DNA of 64,000 bases from an uncultured Collinsella sp. (lineage in GTDB: Bacteria; Actinomycetota; Coriobacteriia; Coriobacteriales; Coriobacteriaceae): the NCBI GenBank assembly GCA_900544095.1, contig UQTV01000002.1, forward strand, positions 186,001 to 250,000, in the 5' to 3' direction. This document shows, in pieces, positions 42,322-50,018 of this stretch (position 1 is the first letter of the stretch; the number at the start of each line of letters is the position of its first letter). Under the pieces are notes generated by a model. That model was not told the DNA's origin, ran no database searches, and was given only the letters and a program-made list of their open reading frames with translations. The position numbers were made by a program, and so were the translations under genes.

Positions 42322-42452
42322 GCGCCGGGCGACGGGAATCGAGCCCGCCAGGGTGCGGAGCTGAGAAAATGCGTGAGCATTTTCCAGCGCAGCACGCAAG
42401 GGCCGAAGGCCCGCAGCGAAGCAAATCCTTGGACTTCCCGTCGCCCGCTCCA
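42322..42452. repeat. Structured element flanked by copies of the tRNA-Gly 3' end
   Basis: The left arm at 42326-42348 is an inverted copy of the tRNA-Gly T-arm and acceptor (22 of 23 bases). The right end, 42435-42452, is an 18-base direct copy of the tRNA 3' end. The centre folds into nested stems GTGC/GCAC, GCTG/CAGC and GAAAATGC/GCATTTTC, followed by GGGCC-GAA-GGCCC. It fills most of the 308-base gap before the formate/nitrite channel gene. No coding frame is supported. Confidence 0.75.
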
Positions 42453-42457
42453 AGCTA

Positions 42458-42487
42458 TATAATCGCAGGCCAATATGCTAATTTGGC
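42458..42487 (+). promoter_or_regulatory. Possible promoter and palindrome before the FNT gene
   Basis: A TATAAT box lies at 42458-42463 with a poor -35. GCCAA-TATGCTAAT-TTGGC at 42469-42487 is a small palindrome that could be an operator overlapping the start point. Confidence 0.4.
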
Positions 42488-42572
42488 TCGCGTTTATTTT
42501 TATACCGTCCGACCTCGCGGGGCAAATGAACCAGGAGCGTTTGTCCCGAATCGTAAGAAAGAAGTGATTTCC

Positions 42573-43409
42573 ATGGCACAGAGCAAGGCAGAATACCCCA
42601 CCTCCGATTGCCTGGCGCCCGCCGCGATCGAGGCGAAGACCGAGGCCGCAGGCGTTACCAAGGCCAACCTGCCGGTCTCGAAGGCCTTTTTGCTCGCCAT
42701 GTTCGCCGGCGCGTTTATCGCTTTCGGCGGCCTGTTCTTCACGGTCTTTCTGAGCGATGCGTCCCTTGGTTGGGGCGCCCAGCGCTTTGTGGGCGGCCTT
42801 GCTTTTTGCCTGGGGCTGGTGCTCGTGCTCATTTGCGGCGCGGAGCTGTTTACCGGTAACTCGCTGATGGTGTGCGCGCTTAAGAGCAATAAGATCACGC
42901 TCATCCAGATGCTCAAGGCCTGGGCCGTTGTGTGGGTCGGCAACTTTGTCGGCGCCCTGTTCGTTGTCTTTTTGATTTACATGGCGGCTATTTACAAGCT
43001 CAACGGCGAGGCCGTCGCCAACACCATGGTGAGTGTCGCTGCCGGTAAGGTTACGATCGATGCCGTCACCATCTTCTTCCGCGGCATCCTGTGCAACATC
43101 TTTGTGTGCCTGGCCGTATGGATCGGTACCGCCGGCAAAACCGTGGTCGACAAGGTCGTGGGTATTCTGCTCCCCATTGCCGCCTTTGTGGCCTGCGGTT
43201 TTGAGCACTGCGTCGCCAACATGTACTTTTTGCCCATGGGCATTTTGATGCACTCCTGCGGCTATGGAGCTGATGTCGCCGGCGCCGACGCCCTCAACGC
43301 GGCGGGCCTGGCGCTCAATCTTTCCTTCGCTACGCTCGGCAATATCGTGGGCGGCGCCCTGATCGTGGCGCTGGGCTACTGGTTTATCTACGCCAACAGG
43401 AATGCCTAA
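42573..43409 (+). CDS. Formate/nitrite transporter family channel
   Basis: The 278-residue protein has six hydrophobic segments and FNT features: ELFTGNSLMVCAL (conserved ELFTGN), WVGNFVGALFVVFL, and GFEHCVANMYFLPMG with the central His. FNT pentamers pass formate, nitrite or hydrosulfide. In a fermenting anaerobe formate is the likeliest substrate; hydrosulfide is possible. The ATG has only a weak upstream site (AAGAAAG). It sits between the tRNA pair and selA. Confidence 0.92.
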   Translation: MAQSKAEYPTSDCLAPAAIEAKTEAAGVTKANLPVSKAFLLAMFAGAFIAFGGLFFTVFLSDASLGWGAQRFVGGLAFCLGLVLVLICGAELFTGNSLMVCALKSNKITLIQMLKAWAVVWVGNFVGALFVVFLIYMAAIYKLNGEAVANTMVSVAAGKVTIDAVTIFFRGILCNIFVCLAVWIGTAGKTVVDKVVGILLPIAAFVACGFEHCVANMYFLPMGILMHSCGYGADVAGADALNAAGLALNLSFATLGNIVGGALIVALGYWFIYANRNA

Positions 43410-43431
43410 AGCCCCCTAGCCATAACCGACC

Positions 43432-43517
43432 AAAAGGGGACAGGTTTATTTTGGCAGGTTTTAGACGAGGCTCTTCGACGTCTTGTCACGAGCTGCCATA
43501 ATGGACCTGTCCCTTTT
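43432..43517. repeat. AAAAGGGGACAGG long inverted repeat
   Basis: Arms AAAAGGGGACAGGTTTATT and its near-complement (43493-43517, ending CCTGTCCCTTTT) pair for about 24 bases with few mismatches around a 35-base loop. It is related in sequence to the other GGGACAGG-type palindromes. It lies between the FNT gene and selA and could terminate the former. Confidence 0.7.
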
Positions 43518-43595
43518 GCGTGCGCGCCGGTATTTATTTGCCCGATGACGATCGCGGGGGACCAGCTTTTTATTGAACATGTCGAAAGGCTTTTC

Positions 43596-45050
43596 ATGAG
43601 CGACTGCGAATCCATGTCTGCCGAGGTGCGCGGCCGCCTGCGTTCCATTCCCGCCGTTCACGAGCTGCTTGCCGAGTGGCCGGTCATGAAGGCTGCTGGC
43701 GATGCAGGCGACACGATGGTACGCGAGGCGATTGACGCCGAGCTCGATGCCGAGCGCGCGGCGATTCGCTCCGGCGCCCCTGCAAGGGACAAGCGCGAGC
43801 TCGCCTTGGCAATTGAGCAGCGGACCCATCGCCTGTCGCTGCCGACCCTGCGCCCTGCCGTCAACGCGACGGGCGTTGTGATTCACACCAATCTGGGCCG
43901 CGCTCCGCTCGCTCCCGCGGCGGTGCAGGCGGTGACCGATGTCGCCCGAGGTTACAGCACGCTTGAGTATGACGTCTCAACCTGCGCTCGCGGGGGCCGC
44001 AAAGAGCATGCCGCGCGTCTGCTGCGCACGCTCACGGGGGCGCAGGACGCCTTAGTTGTCAACAACAATGCCGCCGCGGTGCTTTTGGTGCTTGCCGCGC
44101 ATGCCTTCGGCAAAGAGGTCATCGTGAGCCGCGGCGAGCTTGTCGAGGTGGGCGGCAGCTTCCGCATCCCCGACATCATGGCGGCTTCGGGTGCCAAGCT
44201 TGTCGAGGTTGGCTCTACCAACCGCACACATCTGGATGATTATCGAAACGCCATCACGCCCAACACGGCGATGATCCTCAAAGTCCATCCTTCCAACTAC
44301 CGTATCGAGGGCTTCCACGAGGAGGTTTCCGTGGCGGAGCTTTCTGCGCTGGCGCATGAACATGGCCTGTTGCTTTACGAGGACCAAGGCTCAGGCGCTT
44401 TGCTTGCAGATGGGGTACTCGCCGATGCGGGGGAGAGGCCCACGTCCGTGTCTCTTGGCGCCGGCGTTGACGTCGTCTCGTGCTCGGGCGACAAACTGCT
44501 CGGTGCTTCGCAGGCGGGCATCATCCTCGGCAGCGCCCAGGCAATCGCCGCCTGCGCCTCTCATCCGCTTATGCGCGCGCTTCGCCCCGGTAAGCTCACG
44601 CTCGCGGCGCTCGAGGCCACCCTGCGTCTGTATGTGGCCGGTCCCGATACGGCACATCGTGAGATCCCGGTGATCAACATGCTTTCCGCTGCGTCGGCTC
44701 CGCTCGAGCGTCAGGCCAAGCGCCTGCACGACCGCATGCTGCGCAAGCTTCGCGACTCTCAGTTCGAGGAGGCGGTGGAGCTGCAGGTTGTCGAGGGCGC
44801 CTCTGCTCCCGGCGGCGGATCGCTGCCGACCGTCGAGCTCCCAACATTTTGCGTTGCCGTCTGCCCCGTCGATGGGCGCCTATCTGCCGATGGCCTAAAG
44901 CGCGCTTTGGTTCAGGAGCCCGATACGCCGGTTGTGACGCGCGTGCGACACGACCAGGTACTGTTTGACGTTCGCACGCTTTTGCGCGACACCGACCTTG
45001 ACCTGTGTGCGTCTGCGTTGGTGGATGCCGTGCGGGCGGGTTTGCGTTGA
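43596..45050 (+). CDS. selA: L-seryl-tRNA(Sec) selenium transferase
   Basis: The 484-residue PLP enzyme converts seryl-tRNA(Sec) to selenocysteinyl-tRNA with selenophosphate. It shows the N-terminal RLRSIPAVHELL, TGVVIHTNLGRAPL, and the PLP lysine in SCSGDKLLGASQAG near residue 300. ATG at 43596 follows GAAAGG; an in-frame start 17 codons earlier lacks a site. The stop overlaps the selB start as TGATG, so the two are translationally coupled. Confidence 0.96.
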   Translation: MSDCESMSAEVRGRLRSIPAVHELLAEWPVMKAAGDAGDTMVREAIDAELDAERAAIRSGAPARDKRELALAIEQRTHRLSLPTLRPAVNATGVVIHTNLGRAPLAPAAVQAVTDVARGYSTLEYDVSTCARGGRKEHAARLLRTLTGAQDALVVNNNAAAVLLVLAAHAFGKEVIVSRGELVEVGGSFRIPDIMAASGAKLVEVGSTNRTHLDDYRNAITPNTAMILKVHPSNYRIEGFHEEVSVAELSALAHEHGLLLYEDQGSGALLADGVLADAGERPTSVSLGAGVDVVSCSGDKLLGASQAGIILGSAQAIAACASHPLMRALRPGKLTLAALEATLRLYVAGPDTAHREIPVINMLSAASAPLERQAKRLHDRMLRKLRDSQFEEAVELQVVEGASAPGGGSLPTVELPTFCVAVCPVDGRLSADGLKRALVQEPDTPVVTRVRHDQVLFDVRTLLRDTDLDLCASALVDAVRAGLR

Positions 45051-47020
45051 TGACCGCGCTTGAGCTTGTCGAGTGTCCCGTTGTCGTTGGAACAGCAGGA
45101 CACGTCGACCACGGAAAGTCGGCCCTTATCGAGGCGCTGACCGGCAAAAATCCCGACCGTCTGGAGGTCGAACGGCGCCGAGGCATGACCACTGAGCTCG
45201 GCTTTGGCGAGCTCGAGCTTCCCAGCGGCAAGCTTGTCGGCCTGGTCGACGTGCCCGGGCATGCGCACTACCTGCGCGCGATGGTACAGGGTGCCACCGG
45301 CGTGGGCGTTGCGTTGCTGGTGGTTTCTGCCGTTGAGGGCGTGATGCCGCAGACGCGAGAGCACGTGTACGTGTTGGAGCTGTTGGGCGTGAGGCACCTC
45401 GTGGTGGCACTCACGATGCGCGATCTGGCCGATGACGAGACGGCGGAGCTCGCCGAGCTCGACGTGATGGACTTCCTCGGCGATACCGTCTTTGCCGATG
45501 CGCCCGTGGTGCCTGTTTCCTCGCGCACGGGCGTGGGCATCGAGGACGTTCGCCTTGCCCTCGATGCAGCCATCGACTCTTTCCTGGCCGATGCCGGATC
45601 CCGCCCGGTGCGCCCCGGTCTGGCCCCGCGCCTGCCCATCGACCGCTGCTTCACCATCAAGGGATCCGGGACGGTCGTCACGGGCACGCTTCACAATGCC
45701 CCCGTAGCGGTGGGCGACGAGCTCGTCTCATGTCCCGCGGGCGTGCGCTGCCGCGTGCGCGCGATTCAGGTGCATGGTGATACTCCTCGGGCGTTGCCCG
45801 GGCAGCGCGCGGCGCTCAACATCGTGGGCGACGGTGCGGGCGACCTTCCGCGTGGCGAGGTCCTCTGCGGGTCTGGTGCTGAGGGCTCGACGCTCAGGCT
45901 CATCGCCCGCTTCACGTATCTGGGGCGCGAGGGCACCAAGCCCGCGCCCTTCGAGTCCGGTACGCGCGTTCATGTGATGGCGGGTACGGCGGAGGTCCTT
46001 GGCCGTATCATGCTCATGGAGGGTGAGGGACCCATTGAGGCTGGCGAGACCCGCATCGTGCAGGTCCGTCTGGAGGAGCGCCTTCCCGTGCGATCGGGCG
46101 ACGGCCTCATTGTGCTCGCGTTCTCGCCGGTGGTGCTTATCGGCGGCGGTCGTGTTCTTCTTTCGCGGTGCCGCCGCTCGCGCGTCCTCTCCGCGGGCGA
46201 GTGCGCGCTGCTCGGGGCCCTGGATGCCGACGACCGCGCCGCCGCCGTTGCCGCATGGTTGGGGCTGCAGCGCCTGCCTGTGCCTGCCGCGGCCGCAGCC
46301 CGTGCTCTCGATCTTTCGGGTGCCGAGGCGGCTGCGCTCCTGCACGGGGCGGTTTCCTCGGGTGACGCCGTGGCGCTTCATGCCGAGCGCTCGACCGAGG
46401 AGCTCTATGCCGCCCCCGCTGTGCTCGATGCCGCCCTCGCCACGCTCTCCGTCACGTTGGCCGCCATGCACGGGGCCGCGCCCAAGCAGACGGGTTTCAC
46501 GCCGGGCGAGGTCGCGCATGCCGCCTGGCCGACAGCGGGCGAAGACATCGCGTCCGCGCTCGTTCTCGAGGGCTGTGCGCGCGGCGTGTGCACCGTCGAC
46601 GGTGCCGAGGTGTTCGACCCGCACTCTGCCGCTGCGGCGATACGTGTGGTGCGCGAGGCGAGCCAGCGCATCGTGGCCGCCCTCGACGAGGCGGGTCTCG
46701 GTGCGGCGACGCTGCCCGAGGTGGGTGAGCGTCTGCAGCTCGATCGCGACACCATGACGCGTGCCCTGCGCGAGCTTTCGCTCAACCGCGCGATCGTTAA
46801 GATCGAACGCGACGTTGCCTTGTCTGCCGCCGCCGAGGCCCATGCACGTGAGGTCGTCGCCGCGGCTATCGAGGCTGCTGGCGGCGTTGCCACGACGAGT
46901 GTGCTGCGCGAGGCCTTAGGCGTGTCGCGCAAACGAGCCATTAGCATCTTGGAGCACCTGGATGCGGTGCGTTTTACGACGCTCAACAAGGAGGCCGGCG
47001 CTCTCAGATCCCTGCGCTAG
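45050..47020 (+). CDS. selB: Selenocysteine-specific elongation factor SelB
   Basis: The 656-residue GTPase delivers Sec-tRNA at SECIS-marked UGA codons. G1 is GTAGHVDHGKS (14-24) and G3 is DVPGH (67-71). The G4 position, normally N/T-K-x-D, reads TMRD (122-125), so the conserved Lys is Met. Domains II and III follow (IKGSGTVVTGTL), then a C-terminal region of winged helices (LPEVGERLQLDRDTMTRALRELS) that binds SECIS RNA. It overlaps selA by one base and is followed by a repeat and selC. Confidence 0.95.
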   Translation: MTALELVECPVVVGTAGHVDHGKSALIEALTGKNPDRLEVERRRGMTTELGFGELELPSGKLVGLVDVPGHAHYLRAMVQGATGVGVALLVVSAVEGVMPQTREHVYVLELLGVRHLVVALTMRDLADDETAELAELDVMDFLGDTVFADAPVVPVSSRTGVGIEDVRLALDAAIDSFLADAGSRPVRPGLAPRLPIDRCFTIKGSGTVVTGTLHNAPVAVGDELVSCPAGVRCRVRAIQVHGDTPRALPGQRAALNIVGDGAGDLPRGEVLCGSGAEGSTLRLIARFTYLGREGTKPAPFESGTRVHVMAGTAEVLGRIMLMEGEGPIEAGETRIVQVRLEERLPVRSGDGLIVLAFSPVVLIGGGRVLLSRCRRSRVLSAGECALLGALDADDRAAAVAAWLGLQRLPVPAAAAARALDLSGAEAAALLHGAVSSGDAVALHAERSTEELYAAPAVLDAALATLSVTLAAMHGAAPKQTGFTPGEVAHAAWPTAGEDIASALVLEGCARGVCTVDGAEVFDPHSAAAAIRVVREASQRIVAALDEAGLGAATLPEVGERLQLDRDTMTRALRELSLNRAIVKIERDVALSAAAEAHAREVVAAAIEAAGGVATTSVLREALGVSRKRAISILEHLDAVRFTTLNKEAGALRSLR

Positions 47021-47037
47021 GGCTCCGAATCGCCGCT

Positions 47038-47199
47038 CGCCACAAAACCGGCCTATCTACTACGTTTAAGTGACTACCCTCGACCATTTCAAAAACCGCA
47101 AAAACAAAACCGCAGGTAGATGACTTGCCGATGTTACGAAAAAGTGGGTATGGTTTACCCTTGCTGGTTAAACGTAGTAGATGGGCCGTTTTCGTGGCG
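47038..47199. repeat. CTACTACGTTTA long inverted repeat with AAACCGCAGGTA core, copy 1
   Basis: Arms CGCCACAAAACCGGCCTATC (then TACTACGTTTAA) and the matching right arm ending GTTTTCGTGGCG pair over about 33 bases. The inner part holds GACTACCCTCGACCA, AAACCGCAGGTAGA and a GGGTATGGTTTACCC-type hairpin. Copy 2 is at 61369-61534, and a copy with other arms at 62802-62972. This one separates selB from selC. Confidence 0.8.
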
Positions 47200-47234
47200 C
47201 GACACTGCGCGTTTGGTAAAATACCGCCACGTTT

Positions 47235-47331
47235 GGGAACGGATGGGCTCCGGTGGGCCCCGCGGTCCTCAAAACCGTTGTGAGGCGTGCAAAACGTCTT
47301 GGATGTGTTCGATTCACATACGTTCCCGCCA
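47235..47331 (+). tRNA. selC: tRNA-Sec (TCA), selenocysteine tRNA
   Basis: The 97-base gene folds as tRNA-Sec. Acceptor GGGAACG pairs with CGTTCCC before discriminator G and CCA. The D arm has six pairs, GGGCTC/GGGCCC, with a CGGT loop, a hallmark of this tRNA. The anticodon arm GCGGT-CCTCAAA-ACCGT gives TCA. A long variable arm (AGGCGT/ACGTCT) and T-arm ATGTG-TTCGATT-CACAT follow. The eighth acceptor pair would be G-A. A TAAAAT box at 47217-47222 may be its promoter. It follows selB, completing selA-selB-selC. Confidence 0.93.
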
Positions 47332-47346
47332 ACGCATCCTGCCAAC

Positions 47347-47379
47347 CGCCACAAAGGTGCCTGTCCTCTTTGTGGTGGT
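47347..47379. repeat. CCACAAAGG palindrome, diverged copy
   Basis: CCGCCACAAAGG, GTGCCTGTCC-type centre and CTTTGTGGTGG have the same 33-base plan as 4077-4109 and 4356-4388, with paired G-C to A-T changes in the stem (CGCAAAG/CTTTGCG becomes CACAAAG/CTTTGTG). It lies 15 bases after selC and may terminate it. Confidence 0.75.
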
Positions 47380-47497
47380 ATGGACCACGTGGACGAAACA
47401 GCTTCGAAACACGCGATTTGTACGTCGGGTGCTCAAAAACGCTTCTACCTGCATCGTAATCAAAACGAAACATCTGCTCGTCGGCTTATGCGAAACT

Positions 47498-47559
47498 TTG
47501 CTGCAACAGTGCGATATTATCCATACTCGATAAAGCTCGCGGCGTATGAGGCGCCGCGA
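47498..47559 (+). promoter_or_regulatory. Possible gdhA promoter and leader hairpin
   Basis: TTGCTG (47498-47503), 18 bases and CATACT (47522-47527) could be the promoter. TCGCGGCG and CGCCGCGA (47537-47559) form a perfect eight-pair hairpin in the leader, about 30 bases before the ATG. Confidence 0.4.
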
Positions 47560-47593
47560 ACGACACCTTTCTTTTCCATCAATTGGAGGAAGC

Positions 47594-48949
47594 ATGAGCT
47601 ACACGCAGAAAGTTCTCGACGAGCTCAAGGCCCGCTATCCCGAGCAGCCTGAGTTCATCCAGGCCGCGACCGAGATCCTCGGCACCATCCAGCCGGCGCT
47701 CGACGCCCATCCCGAGTACGAGGAGGCCGCCCTGCTTGAGCGCCTCGTCGAGCCCGAGCGCATCGTTATGTTCCGTGTCCCCTGGGTCGATGACCAGGGC
47801 AAGGTTCAGGTCAACCGCGGCTATCGTGTCGAGTTCAACTCTGCCATTGGACCCTACAAGGGCGGCCTGCGCTTTAACCCGACGGTCACCCTGGGCATGC
47901 TCAAGTTCCTGGGCCTGGAGCAGATCCTCAAGAACAGCCTGACCACCCTTCCCATGGGCGGCGGCAAGGGCGGCTCCGACTTTGACCCCAAGGGCAAGTC
48001 CAACAACGAGATCATGCACTTCTGCCAGTCCTTCATGACCGAGCTCTATCGCCACATCGGCCCCAACACCGACGTTCCCGCCGGCGACCTGGGCGTTGGC
48101 GGCCGTGAGGTTGCCTACATGTTCGGTCAGTACAAGCGCCTGACCAACGAGTGGACTGGCGTCCTCACCGGCAAGGGCCTCTCCTTTGGCGGCTCGCTCG
48201 CCCGTACCGAGGCCACCGGCTACGGTCTGGTCTACTTTGTGGACGAGTACCTCAAGAGCCGCGGCGACTCCTTCGAGGGCAAGAACGTCGTCGTTCACGG
48301 CTCCGGCAACGTCGCCATCTACGCCGTCCAGAAGGTCTCCCAGCTCGGCGGCAAGGTGCTCGCCTGCTCCGATACTCACGGCTGGGTCGAGGATCCCGAC
48401 GGCATCGACTACACCGTGCTCGAGCATGTCTACAACAAGAAGCGCTCCGGCCACGACAAGGGCGTCACGCTCGCTATGTACGTCGACGAGAAGCCTAATG
48501 CCACGTGGCACGAGGGCGACGGCCGCGGCGTGTGGCAGCTTCCCTGCGACATCGCGCTGCCATGCGCTCGCGAGAACACGCTGCTGCTCGAGGATGCCCA
48601 GGCACTCGTCGCCAACGGCTGCAAGGTGGTCGGCGAGGGCGCGAACATGCCCACGACCATCGAGGCCACGACCCACTTCCAGGAGAACGGTGTCGCCTTT
48701 ATGCCCGGCAAGGCTGCCAACGCCGGCGGCGTGCTCGTGTCCGGCCTGGAGATGAGCCAGAACGCCGAGCACCTGTCCTGGACCTTCGAGGAGGTCGACG
48801 GCAAGCTCGAGCAGCTCATGCGCGGCATGTTCCACAATGTGGACGACACCGCCAAGGAGTACGGCGAGGAGGGCAACTTTGTCATGGGCGCAAACATCGC
48901 CGGCTTCCTGAAGGTCGCCGATGCCATGCTCGCCCAGGGTGTCTGCTAA
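47594..48949 (+). CDS. gdhA: NADP-type glutamate dehydrogenase
   Basis: The 451-residue enzyme forms glutamate from 2-oxoglutarate and ammonium. It has PYKGGLRFNPTV, the catalytic Lys region LPMGGGKGGSDFDPKGK, and DVPAGDLGVGGREV, and a Rossmann motif VVHGSGNVAIYAVQK. Length and the N-terminal segment match the hexameric NADP class. ATG follows TTGGAGG. C-ending codons dominate, suggesting high expression. A terminator follows. Confidence 0.95.
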   Translation: MSYTQKVLDELKARYPEQPEFIQAATEILGTIQPALDAHPEYEEAALLERLVEPERIVMFRVPWVDDQGKVQVNRGYRVEFNSAIGPYKGGLRFNPTVTLGMLKFLGLEQILKNSLTTLPMGGGKGGSDFDPKGKSNNEIMHFCQSFMTELYRHIGPNTDVPAGDLGVGGREVAYMFGQYKRLTNEWTGVLTGKGLSFGGSLARTEATGYGLVYFVDEYLKSRGDSFEGKNVVVHGSGNVAIYAVQKVSQLGGKVLACSDTHGWVEDPDGIDYTVLEHVYNKKRSGHDKGVTLAMYVDEKPNATWHEGDGRGVWQLPCDIALPCARENTLLLEDAQALVANGCKVVGEGANMPTTIEATTHFQENGVAFMPGKAANAGGVLVSGLEMSQNAEHLSWTFEEVDGKLEQLMRGMFHNVDDTAKEYGEEGNFVMGANIAGFLKVADAMLAQGVC

Positions 48950-48973
48950 ATCTTCGCTTGACATAGCATTGAT

Positions 48974-49008
48974 AAGGCTCCCAGTCATCTTGGCTGGGAG
49001 CCTTTTTT
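48974..49008 (+). terminator. Terminator after gdhA
   Basis: AAGGCTCCCAG and CTGGGAGCCTT form an 11-pair stem followed by a run of T. Confidence 0.92.
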
Positions 49009-49103
49009 GATCCGCATGCGACGGAGGAAAACGGTTCATTTTGTCCCGACACGAGCTATGCCCCCTCGTTTGGTACACTTAAAAGTACTGGACAAGTGAA
49101 GAG

Positions 49104-50018
49104 ATGGGGGAGAACGTGCTCAAGTTCGGTACCTACGTCCGTGTTGGAAACGCGGCCGAAGCCTATGAGCTCTTACAGAAGAACCGCAATAACAAGATTG
49201 TGGGCGGTGGCATTTGGATGCGCCTGGGTTCGCGTCGCGTCGCGACGGCGATTGACCTTTCGGCCTGCGGACTCGATCAGATCGAGGAGACCGAGACCGA
49301 GTTTCGCATCGGTGCCATGTGCACCCTGCGCCAGCTCGAGCGCCATGCCGGGCTCAACGCGCTTGTCAACAATGTCTTTGAGTTCGCCGTCCACGACATC
49401 GTGGGTGTGCAGCTGCGCAATACCGCTACGGTGGGCGGCAGCATCTACGGCCGCTTTGGCTTCTCGGACGTGCTCTCGGCTTTCCTGGCGCTCGATTCCT
49501 ATGTTGAGCTGACGGGCGCCGGTCGCGTGCCGCTCGCGGAGTTCGTGGACATGGGCTACGTACGTGACGTGATCGAGCATGTCGTGGTCGTCAAGCACGA
49601 TTACCGCGCGAGCTATGAGGCCGTGCGCAAGGCCGCGACCGACTTCCCCTCCTTAAACGTCACCGCCGCCTGGTGGGACAACAGCTGGCACGTCACCGTG
49701 GGCGCCCGCCCGCTGCGCACTACCTTGCTGCAGGGCGAGGCATGTGGCCTTTCCAGCGAGCAGCCTTCCGAGGACGAGCTTCGCGCCCTTGCTGCATCCG
49801 TGCGTGCCCTGAGCTACGGAACCAACCTGTGGGGCTCGGTCGAGTACCGCCGTCGCATCTCGGCACCGCTCGCCGTCCAGGCCGTGCGTCGTGCCGCCGG
49901 CATCGAGCTTTCTGCCGCGCTTGCCCGCGAGCTCGAGACCGTGCAGATTCCTAAGTTTGCCACGGACGAGTATTCCTGCCGCCGCGTGCCCGGCGTCGAT
50001 TCTAGCGAGGTGCGCTAA
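49104..50018 (+). CDS. FAD-binding subunit of a molybdenum hydroxylase
   Basis: The 304-residue protein has the CO-dehydrogenase-type flavoprotein pattern: KIVGGGIWMRLG near 31-42, IGAMCTLRQLERH, and VGVQLRNTATVGGSIYGRFG, the FAD pyrophosphate loop, with a C-terminal CODH-C domain. It passes electrons from the Fe-S centres of the partner to its acceptor. The start ATG at 49104 has a weak site; a GTG four codons later follows GGGGGAG closely and is an alternative. Its stop overlaps the next ATG (TAATG). Confidence 0.88.
   Translation: MGENVLKFGTYVRVGNAAEAYELLQKNRNNKIVGGGIWMRLGSRRVATAIDLSACGLDQIEETETEFRIGAMCTLRQLERHAGLNALVNNVFEFAVHDIVGVQLRNTATVGGSIYGRFGFSDVLSAFLALDSYVELTGAGRVPLAEFVDMGYVRDVIEHVVVVKHDYRASYEAVRKAATDFPSLNVTAAWWDNSWHVTVGARPLRTTLLQGEACGLSSEQPSEDELRALAASVRALSYGTNLWGSVEYRRRISAPLAVQAVRRAAGIELSAALARELETVQIPKFATDEYSCRRVPGVDSSEVR

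Noticed and set aside
42265..42452. Second tRNA gene from the CCCGTCGCCCGCTCCA end
   Set aside because: Only the 3' end of tRNA-Gly is duplicated; no D arm or anticodon arm can be folded with it.
42202..42453. Minus-strand 83-residue frame ending with a SGRRESNPRHQLG-type sequence
   Set aside because: It is antisense to tRNA-Gly and the adjacent repeat; such frames are a known artefact of tRNA genes.
47120..47533. Plus-strand frame of 137 codons covering the selC region
   Set aside because: It overlaps the tRNA-Sec gene and two palindromes, has no ribosome site and no recognisable domain.
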